Of a stretch of DNA of 64,000 nt, positions 38,682 through 46,020 are shown piece by piece. The notes under the pieces were generated by a model, which was not told the origin of the DNA, did not search any database, and saw only the letters and a program-made list of their open reading frames with translations. Origin of the DNA: Lachnospiraceae bacterium (GTDB taxonomy: Bacteria; Bacillota; Clostridia; Lachnospirales; Lachnospiraceae); assembly GCA_002892395.1 (NCBI GenBank), contig NBBL01000003.1, positions 62,001 to 126,000 of the forward strand, in the 5' to 3' direction. Both the position numbers and the translations under genes were made by a program. Numbering within the stretch: the stretch's first letter is position 1; every line of letters starts with the position of its first letter.

Positions 38682-39311
38682 TCAATACTCGATCCCCCGC
38701 CTGGCGGCGACACCTCGGTCATAGGGATGGCGGCGCTTGTTCATCTCCGTCACATAGTCACATCGGGAAAGAATGTCCTCCGGCGCGTCCCGCCCGGTTA
38801 CCACAAGCTCAAGTCCCTCCGGCTTTTCGTCCAGAAACCGCAGCACGTCCTCCTGTGACAGCAGCTTCAGATTCCAGACCGCCATCAGTTCGTCCAGCAC
38901 CAGAAGATCTGCCTGCTCCCGCAGCGCAAGCGCCGTCACCTCCTGAAAATAGCGGGCCGTCACCTCCTGCAGCCTTTGCTTCTCCCGCGCCGAAAGGGTG
39001 CGATAGAAGCCGAAGTGCTGCTCCTGCTTCACACAATGGATCAGGGGAATCGAATCCAGCACGCTGATCTCCGAGGAGCTTCCGTCCTTCAGAAACTGGG
39101 CAAATACCACCCGCTTTCCGCTGCCGGCGGCCCGGACGGCCAATCCCACTGCAGCCGTTGTTTTTCCCTTCCCGTCTCCCGTATAGCAGTGAATCAGCCC
39201 CTTCTCATTCGTCACGTCCTTCTTGTCCCTCTCGTCCTTCTGGTCCCTCTTGCCCTTCTCGTCCCTCTTGTCCTTCTCGTCCTTCTCGTTTCCCTCGTTC
39301 CTCGTCTCCAT
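38682..39311 (-). CDS. cobO: Cob(I)yrinic acid a,c-diamide adenosyltransferase with charged N-terminal repeat
   Basis: The core (from GLIHCYTGDGKGKTTAAVG) is a standard CobO/BtuR-type corrinoid adenosyltransferase with P-loop GDGKGKTT, LLVLDELMAVWNL and LVVTGRDAPEDI. Ahead of it lies an unusual tail of about 36 residues made of Lys/Arg-Asp-Glu-Lys quartets, encoded by a degenerate 12-bp repeat (39205-39305). ATG 39311 follows GAGGAG; the frame stays open to 39422, so the start is uncertain. It is first of cobO-cobU-cobS. I see no cobalamin riboswitch in the 124-bp gap before it. Confidence 0.88.
   Translation of the reverse strand: METRNEGNEKDEKDKRDEKGKRDQKDERDKKDVTNEKGLIHCYTGDGKGKTTAAVGLAVRAAGSGKRVVFAQFLKDGSSSEISVLDSIPLIHCVKQEQHFGFYRTLSAREKQRLQEVTARYFQEVTALALREQADLLVLDELMAVWNLKLLSQEDVLRFLDEKPEGLELVVTGRDAPEDILSRCDYVTEMNKRRHPYDRGVAARRGIEY
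39205..39305. repeat. Degenerate 12-bp tandem repeat inside the cobO 5' end
   Basis: About eight diverged units related to CTTCTCGTCCCT (plus strand) encode the charged N-terminal quartets of CobO. Units keep length multiples of three, so the frame is preserved. Confidence 0.7.
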
Positions 39312-39435
39312 CTCGTCTCCTCTTCCATGGAGCGGCACGGTGTCTGCCTTTCTCCGCTTTTTCCGGAACCGCTTTCGTCCAAAAGGAGCGCCGAACCAGG
39401 CAGGCTGGATCCGCGCTCCCACATCACATTCCTGT

Positions 39436-39960
39436 TTACTTCCCCTCGTAGCTCACCAGGGACGCCACCGGATACCCCTTAAGCCGCGCCCGGCCTCCCA
39501 GTCCCTTAAGCTCCAGAACAAACAAAATCTTCACCACCACTCCGCCCAGCCGCTCAACCAGACGAATCATGGCCTCCATGGTTCCGCCGGTGGCAATCAG
39601 ATCGTCGATCAGCACCACCCTTTGCCCCGGTTTAATCGCATCCTTGTGAATTTCAATCTCCGCTTCCCCATACTCCAGCGCATAGCGCTGGGAAATCACC
39701 TCCGCAGGAAGCTTTCCCTTCTTTCGAATCGGCACAAATGCCTTGTGATCCGCATAGGCCACCGGCACGCCGAAAATAAATCCGCGTGATTCCGCCCCTG
39801 CAACCACGTGGTAATCCACGCCGTCCAGTTCCTTCCTAAGACCGTTAATCGCCAGCTGCAGGCCATCTGCATCCTGTAAAATTGTGGTGATATCCCGAAA
39901 CATGACTCCGGGCTCCGGAAAATCCGGAATGGTTCTCACGTAGTCCGACACTGTCTTCAT
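39436..39960 (-). CDS. apt: Adenine phosphoribosyltransferase
   Basis: A 174-residue PRTase converting adenine and PRPP to AMP. It has IPDFPEPGVMFRDITTIL at the N-terminus, GAESRGFIFG and the PRPP loop VVLIDDLIATGGT. Start 39960 follows GGGAGGAAACAGG. It lies 93 bp after recJ; the usual next gene relA is displaced by the cob trio. Confidence 0.96.
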   Translation of the reverse strand: MKTVSDYVRTIPDFPEPGVMFRDITTILQDADGLQLAINGLRKELDGVDYHVVAGAESRGFIFGVPVAYADHKAFVPIRKKGKLPAEVISQRYALEYGEAEIEIHKDAIKPGQRVVLIDDLIATGGTMEAMIRLVERLGGVVVKILFVLELKGLGGRARLKGYPVASLVSYEGK

Positions 39961-40053
39961 CCTGTTTCCTCCCAAAGAGAATCCGGCCTTCGTCCGATCC
40001 GGCGCCTCGTCTCTCTTCTTCCGTTTCACACCGCCATTCCACAATATACCAGC

Positions 40054-41772
40054 TCACGGATGAAATTTCCATCCCTTCAGCCGCAATTGAATGGTATTTC
40101 TCCCCATGTAGCTGTCGATTTCCGGAGCGTACAGCAAATCAAGAAAACGGCTCTTTTCCAGCTCCTGCAGAAACCTGTCCCCGTCTCCAAAGGCCAGCCC
40201 CTCTGCCACGCTGCCATCCTCCCCGCAAAGCTGCATTTTGATGACATTTCGCTTGCTTCCGAAAATGCGATGGGACAGGATGCGCACATTCTTCTGCGCA
40301 AACAGCGGCGCAGGATTTCCCTGCCCGAAGGGCCCGATCAGGGCCAGCTCCCGAATCAGTGCCTCATCCACATAGGAAAACGGAAGCGGAATGTCGATCC
40401 AGATCTTTTCCGTCAGACACTCCTCGGTGAGGTGCGCCTGCTCATTGAGACGCGCCCGCAGCGCAGGGATATCCCTTCGCTTCAAGGTCAATCCCGCAGC
40501 CGCCGGGTGTCCGCCGAACTTGACCAAAAGGTCCGCGCAGCCCTCCAACCCGTGAAACATATGGTACCCGGGAATCGACCGCCCCGACCCTTTGACCAGC
40601 TCAGGATCGGCGCTGTCCGTCAGGACAAAGCTCGGCCGATAGTAACGCTCCCTCAATTTCCCTGCGATGATGCCTGCCACCGATTCATGGCAGCCGGGCA
40701 GATAGATGAGAATGATCTGCGGAATGGACGCCAGCCCCTCCAGCTGCTCCGCAGCGGCCTGCACTCCCTGATCCGTCATGCTTCGTCTCTCATCGTTCAG
40801 CGCCTTTAAGTGCTTCGCCGCGCGTTCCGCCTCCGAAGGATCGGTTTCCAACAGCATATTGAGTCCCACCTTCGCACTCTCCAGGCGGCCTCCGGCATTT
40901 AAACAGGGGCCGATGACAAACCCGATATGATACGGATTGAGGCAGCTAAGATCCAGCTTGCAGAGCTCCGCCAGCTTCTGAAAGCCGATATTATCCAAAG
41001 AAGCAGCACGTTTCAGACCTTCCCGGACAATAATCCTGTTTTCTTTCTGAAGCGGCATCACATCTCCTATGGTGGCAATTGCGGCAAATGGAAGGAAGGC
41101 TTCCCACCCATCCTTCGGCAGAGCCAGCTGCTCATACAAAAGCCCCACCAGCTTCCACGCCACCACCGCGCCGCAGATTGCGGGAAACGGATAGGTGCAT
41201 CCCTCCTGCTTCGGATCCACAACCACATCCGCCGGAGGCAGCATCTCCCTCCCGTCTTCCCTATGTCCCACCTCATGATGATCTGTCACGATCACAGTGA
41301 GCCCTGCCTGCCTCGCCGCCTCAATTTCACGGATCGCAGCAATGCCGTTGTCGCAGGTCACAATCGTGTCGATCCCGTCCCGAACTGCTGCTTCAATCAG
41401 GCGAAGGCTCAGTCCGTAGCCGTCTGTCAGGCGATCCGGAATATCGAAATCAACCGCACAGCCCACAGCCTGAAGTCCTCGCACAAGAATATAGGAGGCG
41501 CAGACCCCGTCAATATCATAATCGCCGATCACCCGGATTTTTTTCCCTGCGTTCCGTTTGTCCAGCAGAAGCTGCACCGCAGACTCCGCGCCCCGAAGGA
41601 GCTTCGCATCGGGGATATCCTCCATGGTCCCATGTAAATATTCATCAAATTCCTCTTCCCGAAGCCCCCGATTGACCATGATGCGGGCGAGCATGGGAGA
41701 AATGGAAAAACGAGCCGCTAAACTCTGAAAGTCGGCCCGCTTTGTATATAGCATCCACTGTGTCTGTCTCAT
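40054..41772 (-). CDS. recJ: Single-stranded-DNA-specific exonuclease RecJ
   Basis: A 572-residue 5'-3' exonuclease of the DHH family. Motif I is IGDYDIDGVCASY, motif III VTDHHEVGH, followed by the DHHA1 domain (FGGHPAAAGLTLK) and an OB domain at the C-terminus (NVRILSHRIFG). Length is usual for Firmicutes. It heads the recJ-apt block; the barnase gene lies 47 bp upstream on the same strand without a visible terminator between. Confidence 0.95.
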   Translation of the reverse strand: MRQTQWMLYTKRADFQSLAARFSISPMLARIMVNRGLREEEFDEYLHGTMEDIPDAKLLRGAESAVQLLLDKRNAGKKIRVIGDYDIDGVCASYILVRGLQAVGCAVDFDIPDRLTDGYGLSLRLIEAAVRDGIDTIVTCDNGIAAIREIEAARQAGLTVIVTDHHEVGHREDGREMLPPADVVVDPKQEGCTYPFPAICGAVVAWKLVGLLYEQLALPKDGWEAFLPFAAIATIGDVMPLQKENRIIVREGLKRAASLDNIGFQKLAELCKLDLSCLNPYHIGFVIGPCLNAGGRLESAKVGLNMLLETDPSEAERAAKHLKALNDERRSMTDQGVQAAAEQLEGLASIPQIILIYLPGCHESVAGIIAGKLRERYYRPSFVLTDSADPELVKGSGRSIPGYHMFHGLEGCADLLVKFGGHPAAAGLTLKRRDIPALRARLNEQAHLTEECLTEKIWIDIPLPFSYVDEALIRELALIGPFGQGNPAPLFAQKNVRILSHRIFGSKRNVIKMQLCGEDGSVAEGLAFGDGDRFLQELEKSRFLDLLYAPEIDSYMGRNTIQLRLKGWKFHP

Positions 41773-41819
41773 TGGTTTTCCGTTTCCCGAATGGTTCTTG
41801 TTCTGTCTGTTTTTCTCTT

Positions 41820-42494
41820 TCAGTAAAGCGCTTCAAACGATTGATAGTGATCCTCCGTGTAAAAGATCAGTCCGTCGTTGGAATATACGATGCGCTTTGC
41901 ATTCCGGTAACCGCCCTCATAATCGATATCGCACTCAAAGTACCTGCGCCCCTTTTTTGAGGGAAGCAACCCCTCATAATTTCCAAAGGTGCTGCCGCCG
42001 ATGCTCATGCCCGGGAGGATTTCATCCAGACTTTCCTCCCTTGCATTCCATCCTTTTTCTTCCGCGGCGCGCTTGGTGATGTAATTGGACGGCAGATGTC
42101 CGTATAAATGAAGGTAGCGTGCCACCTCTTCCTTTGACGTGTAGTTTCCGGTTTCCTGAACCCGGATCTCCGATGCCTCTTTTTCTGTTGCCGCCGACGT
42201 TTCCCGAAGCGCCCGTTCACTCTCCTCTGCCTGTGCCCCATCCGATGTCAAATCGCCACCGGCTGTCAGGTCGCTGCCGACTGTCAGGTCGCCGCCGGCT
42301 GTCAGCGCCGACTTCGCTGTCTCCTCTTCGAATTGCGTCTCATGGATCGCCGATGTCCCGGCGGGCTGCACAACAAATCCGCTCGTTCGTGAGCAGGCTC
42401 CCAGAAGAAACAGCGCTGCCAAGAGAAACCAGGGATGCCACATGGCAAGGCTTTGAAGCAGTTTTTTCCTTTTTTCTCCTTTTTGCCCGTGCAT
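41820..42494 (-). CDS. Barnase-type ribonuclease with lipoprotein signal
   Basis: A 224-residue protein. A basic N-terminus and hydrophobic stretch end in a lipobox (LGAC, Cys34), then a variable linker with GGDLTA/V repeats (residues 66-85), and from about residue 115 a microbial ribonuclease domain very like Bacillus barnase: YGHLPSNYITKRAAEEKGW, PGMSIGGSTFGNYEGLLP, AKRIVYSNDGLIFYTEDHYQ. Barnase active-site residues Lys27, Glu73, Arg83, Arg87 and His102 correspond to Lys141, Glu187, Arg197, Arg201 and His216, all present, so it should be active. No barstar-like inhibitor gene is seen nearby. GGAGGG precedes the start. Confidence 0.9.
   Translation of the reverse strand: MHGQKGEKRKKLLQSLAMWHPWFLLAALFLLGACSRTSGFVVQPAGTSAIHETQFEEETAKSALTAGGDLTVGSDLTAGGDLTSDGAQAEESERALRETSAATEKEASEIRVQETGNYTSKEEVARYLHLYGHLPSNYITKRAAEEKGWNAREESLDEILPGMSIGGSTFGNYEGLLPSKKGRRYFECDIDYEGGYRNAKRIVYSNDGLIFYTEDHYQSFEALY
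42246..42305. repeat. 18-bp tandem repeat in the barnase linker
   Basis: Three units (42246-42263, 42264-42281, 42282-42299) and a partial fourth encode the six-residue GGDLTA/V motif between the lipid anchor and the nuclease domain. Unit length keeps the frame, so copy number could change linker length. Confidence 0.75.
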
Positions 42495-42540
42495 CCGATC
42501 CCTCCGAAGTCTCCTGTTAAACAACATCCAGCTTTAGTCA

Positions 42541-42568
42541 ATTATACATAAGTTTCCCGGAATCTCAA
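42541..42568 (-). promoter_or_regulatory. Promoter of the barnase gene
   Basis: On the minus strand TTGAGA (42568-42563), a 16-bp spacer and TATAAT (42546-42541), about 47 bp before the start codon. Confidence 0.6.
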
Positions 42569-42648
42569 TAGCCTTTGTGGTTTTGGACTCCTCTGTCCAC
42601 CATATCTCGGCATTTCTTTGGAATTCTGTGCCTTTTGATTTACATAAT

Positions 42649-42687
42649 TTAAAAAATTGCATCCACAAGATCTTGTGGATGCAATTT
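42649..42687 (-). terminator. Terminator after the DUF4230 gene pair
   Basis: A perfect 34-bp palindrome (42654-42687, centre AAGATCTT) is followed on the minus strand by TTTTTT. It lies about 65 bp after the second DUF4230 stop and before the barnase promoter. Confidence 0.85.
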
Positions 42688-42753
42688 CAGTTCACATAAT
42701 TTTAAAAACACTGTTTTTCCCGTCCAAACCATGCCCACGTCTCCCTCCGTCGG

Positions 42754-43422
42754 TTATTCTGAGGCTTCAGATGCCGGGTCTGTTTTGGATTCCCTGTCCG
42801 CTGCATCAAACGAATTTCCTCCGGTCTCCGGCTCAATCCATTCAATCGTATAATTCTTTCCCACGGCAGCGCCGATATTGGTCAGATATCCTGAAAGCAG
42901 CTCCTGGGTTCTCTGCCTTGCGCTGGCCAGCAATGCCTGGTCGTGAGAAGCCGTTTCCTCCAGCTTACTCTGCGCCGCCTCCAGCGCCTTGACTTCATAT
43001 TCCGCTTTGATATCGGCAGAGCCCTGCTCCACGACAAAGGAATCCTTGGTAAGAGAAGCGGAGTCCACCTTGCAGCTAAGGATTCTTGCTTCCGGCAGCG
43101 TGACTGTCACCTTGGTGCCTTCAATTTGGATGTCCACCAGCGACGCATCGACTCCAAGCGTAACGATGCCGCTGTACTCAATCCAAAAGTGCCGATCCTT
43201 TTTCCACCAGAGCATTCCCTGGGCGTCCTCTTCCTTCCACTTTGCCACATTGTGGTAGTAGCAATCCATCACCGCCAGCTCGCAGATTGTCTTCATCTGC
43301 AGCGCCTGCGGCTCCAGGTCCGGAGCTTTCTTCTTTGCAGGCGCGGCGCAGGACACGCACATGCATGCCAGCACGGATATCAAAAACAGGCGAACCGTTT
43401 TTTTCATCGTCATGTCCCTCAT
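42754..43422 (-). CDS. DUF4230 lipoprotein (second of a pair)
   Basis: A 222-residue protein with a lipobox (VSCA) after an N-terminal hydrophobic stretch and a DUF4230 domain (MKTICELAVMDCYYHNVAKW and VTLPEARILSCKVDSASL). The C-terminus is Ser/Asp/Glu-rich. Its probable ATG at 43422 overlaps the stop of the upstream gene (TGATG), indicating coupling; ATG 43413 or 43407 are alternatives. The family is of unknown function; paired copies suggest a heteromer at the membrane surface. Confidence 0.8.
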   Translation of the reverse strand: MRDMTMKKTVRLFLISVLACMCVSCAAPAKKKAPDLEPQALQMKTICELAVMDCYYHNVAKWKEEDAQGMLWWKKDRHFWIEYSGIVTLGVDASLVDIQIEGTKVTVTLPEARILSCKVDSASLTKDSFVVEQGSADIKAEYEVKALEAAQSKLEETASHDQALLASARQRTQELLSGYLTNIGAAVGKNYTIEWIEPETGGNSFDAADRESKTDPASEASE

Positions 43423-44033
43423 CACTCAATCACCACGGTATACTCCGGATCCAATTGCTGAACAATGGGCCGTGTCAGCGCCGCAAGAATGTTTTTGGCA
43501 TTCTGCTGAGCCAGCTCAAAGATGGCGGCCTGCTGCCTGCTTTCTCGTTCCACATCCTCCTCGCAGGCCTTGAAGGCCTCCTGTGTCACTGCGGATGTAT
43601 TGGCTTTCCTGTTGCAGAAAATAAAATCCAGGGAAGAAATGTCCACATTGATATCTGTGATGTAGGCCTTCGGAATACGAATGTGGATCTGCTTGTTCTC
43701 CTGATCCACCGATATCCCGATTGCTTCAAAATCAATGCCCGCATTGACTCTGGCTTCATAGGAAACATAGTAGTCCGTTTTCTCCGGATCGGCCTCGTTC
43801 CTCACCTGGGCGATGCCATTGTAGACGGCAGTAAAGGTGGAGAGCTCACTGACATGGATTATTTTTTCCAGGGTGGAGACGGTGATGATCTCCGGCTCCG
43901 GCTTGTTTTTTTGCGTCGCGTAGGGCATCAAAAACGCGGCGGCCGTCAGCACCCCCGCGCAGGCGGCTGCGCCTGCCAGAAGCCTAAGCCTCGGTCGTTT
44001 TCTTCCTTCCCTTGTACTGTTTCGGTTTCCCAT
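43422..44033 (-). CDS. DUF4230 membrane-anchored protein (first of a pair)
   Basis: A 203-residue protein with a basic N-terminus and one membrane helix (about residues 17-38) followed by a DUF4230 domain (ITVSTLEKIIHVSELSTFTAVYNG, IRIPKAYITDINVDISSLDFIF). Unlike its neighbour it has no lipobox, so it is anchored by an uncleaved helix. Ribosome site GGAGGG is 11 bases upstream. Lies about 80 bp after trxB on the same strand. Confidence 0.8.
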   Translation of the reverse strand: MGNRNSTREGRKRPRLRLLAGAAACAGVLTAAAFLMPYATQKNKPEPEIITVSTLEKIIHVSELSTFTAVYNGIAQVRNEADPEKTDYYVSYEARVNAGIDFEAIGISVDQENKQIHIRIPKAYITDINVDISSLDFIFCNRKANTSAVTQEAFKACEEDVERESRQQAAIFELAQQNAKNILAALTRPIVQQLDPEYTVVIE

Positions 44034-44114
44034 ATGCCTGTCATCCCTCCTCCCGGAACGGGTTCTCCGATCCGGGCAATGCCTTCGGCAAAGGCGCGCC
44101 TTTGCAAAACCCGG

Positions 44115-45056
44115 TCATCCCCGGTGCTCATTCAGATAGTGCACTGCGCTCTCCACCGCATTCGCGCCGTCCGCAGCGGCTGTGATGATCTGACGCAATG
44201 GCTTTCGGCGCACATCGCCTGCCGCATAAATCCCGGGGACACTCGTCTCACAATCCTCACCGGCTTTGATATAGCCCCGTTCATCCTTTTCAACCAGATC
44301 GAAGGCAGCGGACTCTGGCACAATTCCCACTGCGATAAAGGCGCCGTCCACCGGGAGCTCCCGCACTGCCCCGGTTTTTTTATTTTCGACACAGACGGCT
44401 GTGAGCCTCTGATCTCCCTTGAACGCTGTCACGACGCTGTCCATCATAAGCTCCACATTCTCCGTGCGCCTCACCTGATCCTGAAGACTCATGGCCCCGC
44501 GAAACGCATCGCGGCGGTGGATCAGATACACTTTTTTGCAGATACGGGCAAGAATCAGCGCATCTCCCAGCGCCACATCGCCTCCCCCGATCACGGCAAC
44601 CTCCTTGTCCCGGTAGAGCATTCCGTCGCAGGTCGCACAGTAGGAAACCCCCATGCCGGAAAAGGTCTCCTCTCCCGGAGCTCCCAGGAGACTGTGGTGC
44701 GCGCCTGTGGCAATGACAACGGTTCTCGCCGCATATCGGTCAGTCGAAGTGACCACAGTTTTTCTTCCCTTCTCATCTGTCTCAATTTTTTTCACATGGG
44801 CTGTCTCAAACGGAATGCCAAAGCGTTCCGCGTGCTCCCGAAATTTCTGTCCGAGTGAAAAGCCGTCGATCCCCGGAAGCCCCGGATAATTGTCCACTGC
44901 GGCGGTGTTTAAGATCTGCCCTCCGCTAAGCATCTCTTTCTCCAGCACAACCGCATCCAGCTTTGCCCGCGCCGCATAAACGGCAGCAGCCAGTCCCGCC
45001 GGACCGGAGCCGATAATCACCATGTCATAGATTCGATTTTCTGTCTTGTTGTTCAT
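44115..45056 (-). CDS. trxB: Thioredoxin reductase
   Basis: A 313-residue FAD/NAD(P)H enzyme: FAD-binding IGSGPAGLAAAVYAA, the redox pair Cys140-Cys143 in SYCATCDG, a second nucleotide motif VIGGGDVALGDALIL and the FAD-binding ending VPGIYAAGDVRRKPLRQI. It reduces thioredoxin. The start has GGGAGA nine bases upstream. Its promoter region is shared divergently with the SDR gene and its leader contains a CTT/CTG microsatellite (45088-45114). Confidence 0.95.
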   Translation of the reverse strand: MNNKTENRIYDMVIIGSGPAGLAAAVYAARAKLDAVVLEKEMLSGGQILNTAAVDNYPGLPGIDGFSLGQKFREHAERFGIPFETAHVKKIETDEKGRKTVVTSTDRYAARTVVIATGAHHSLLGAPGEETFSGMGVSYCATCDGMLYRDKEVAVIGGGDVALGDALILARICKKVYLIHRRDAFRGAMSLQDQVRRTENVELMMDSVVTAFKGDQRLTAVCVENKKTGAVRELPVDGAFIAVGIVPESAAFDLVEKDERGYIKAGEDCETSVPGIYAAGDVRRKPLRQIITAAADGANAVESAVHYLNEHRG

Positions 45057-45087
45057 ATAATCTCCCTTCGAACCCTTTGTCCGAATC

Positions 45088-45114
45088 GCTTCTTCTTCTT
45101 CTGCTGCTGCTGCT
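45088..45114. repeat. CTT/CTG trinucleotide repeat in the trxB leader
   Basis: Plus strand (CTT)n followed by (CTG)n, about nine triplets in all, lies between the trxB promoter and its ribosome binding site. Such tracts are prone to slippage. Confidence 0.7.
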
Positions 45115-45157
45115 TGGCGCCGGCAATCCGGTTCCTCTGAACTGCCGGTCTTCGTTT

Positions 45158-45233
45158 ATTATATCAGATTTTAAAAAGCTGTGCTAAAATACAGCTGTCA
45201 CTTTGATCGAAGCCGTACCCGGGTCGATCAAAG
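45158..45233. promoter_or_regulatory. Divergent trxB/SDR promoter region with an inverted repeat
   Basis: Minus-strand TGATATAAT (45166-45158) is the trxB -10; plus-strand TGCTAAAAT (45182-45190) is the SDR -10. Just after the SDR start point lie exact 10-bp inverted arms CTTTGATCGA (45201-45210) and TCGATCAAAG (45224-45233), 13 bp apart, a candidate operator or a 5' leader hairpin. Confidence 0.45.
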
Positions 45234-45262
45234 AATCCATCAGTCGGGAGGGCAACACACGC

Positions 45263-45994
45263 ATGAAACCATTGGCCTGCATCACCGGAGCCTCACGCGG
45301 AATCGGAAGGCAAATCGCCCTGCAGCTTGCAGAAGAGGGCTACGATCTTTTCATCAGCTGCGCCCACAGCGCCTCCCTGCTGGAACGTACCAAAGCCGAA
45401 GCGGAAGCAGTGGGGGCGCGCTGCGTGACATTTGTGGGTGACATCGGAAGCCCCGACGACTGTGAGGCGTTGTTTCGGCTCCTTCAGGCGAATTTCCCAA
45501 CTCTGGACGTCCTGGTGCTGAACGCAGGCATCTCTCAGCTCGGTCTCCTGCAGGACATGGGTGTTGCGGACTGGGACCGCATGATTCGAACCGATCTAAG
45601 CTCTGCCTTCTACCTGTCCCGCCTTGCCATTCCCATGATGATCTCCGCCGGACATGGAAAGATTATTGCACTTTCCTCTGTCTGGGGACATTCCGGTGCG
45701 TCCTGCGAGGTGGCCTACTCCGCCGCAAAGGGAGGGCTCAATGCCTTCACCAAGGCACTGGCAAAGGAGCTTGCGCCTGCCAACATTCAGGTCAATGCAG
45801 TGGCGCCCGGTGTGATCGAAACCGAGATGAACGGGTTTCTCTCCTCCGAGGAACGAAGGGATCTGGAGGAGGAAATTCCTGCCGGGCGCTTTGGCACCGC
45901 CAGGGAGGTGGCAGAACTGGTGGGAATGCTTGCCGCCTCCGGAAGCTATCTGACCGGGCAGATTCTTACCCTCTCCGGCGGCTGGGAAATCTGA
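45263..45994 (+). CDS. Short-chain dehydrogenase/reductase (FabG-like)
   Basis: A 243-residue SDR with the NAD(P) motif ITGASRGIGR (residues 8-17), NAG in LVLNAGIS and the catalytic Ser138/139, Tyr152 and Lys156 (AYSAAKGG). The closing LTGQILTLSGGWEI is typical of FabG/3-oxoacyl-ACP reductases, but no other fatty acid genes adjoin, so another substrate is possible. Start 45263 follows GGGAGGG. Divergent from trxB and convergent with the radical SAM-like gene. Confidence 0.88.
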   Translation: MKPLACITGASRGIGRQIALQLAEEGYDLFISCAHSASLLERTKAEAEAVGARCVTFVGDIGSPDDCEALFRLLQANFPTLDVLVLNAGISQLGLLQDMGVADWDRMIRTDLSSAFYLSRLAIPMMISAGHGKIIALSSVWGHSGASCEVAYSAAKGGLNAFTKALAKELAPANIQVNAVAPGVIETEMNGFLSSEERRDLEEEIPAGRFGTAREVAELVGMLAASGSYLTGQILTLSGGWEI

Positions 45995-46020
45995 CTCCTG
46001 CCGCACCTCCCTTCTCCCTG

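Noticed and set aside
39312-39435. Cobalamin riboswitch before cobO
   Set aside because: I see no B12-box-like sequence or matching stems in this gap; a covariance search would be decisive.
41773-41819. Barstar gene next to the barnase homologue
   Set aside because: The gap is 47 bp, and none of the neighbouring genes resembles barstar.
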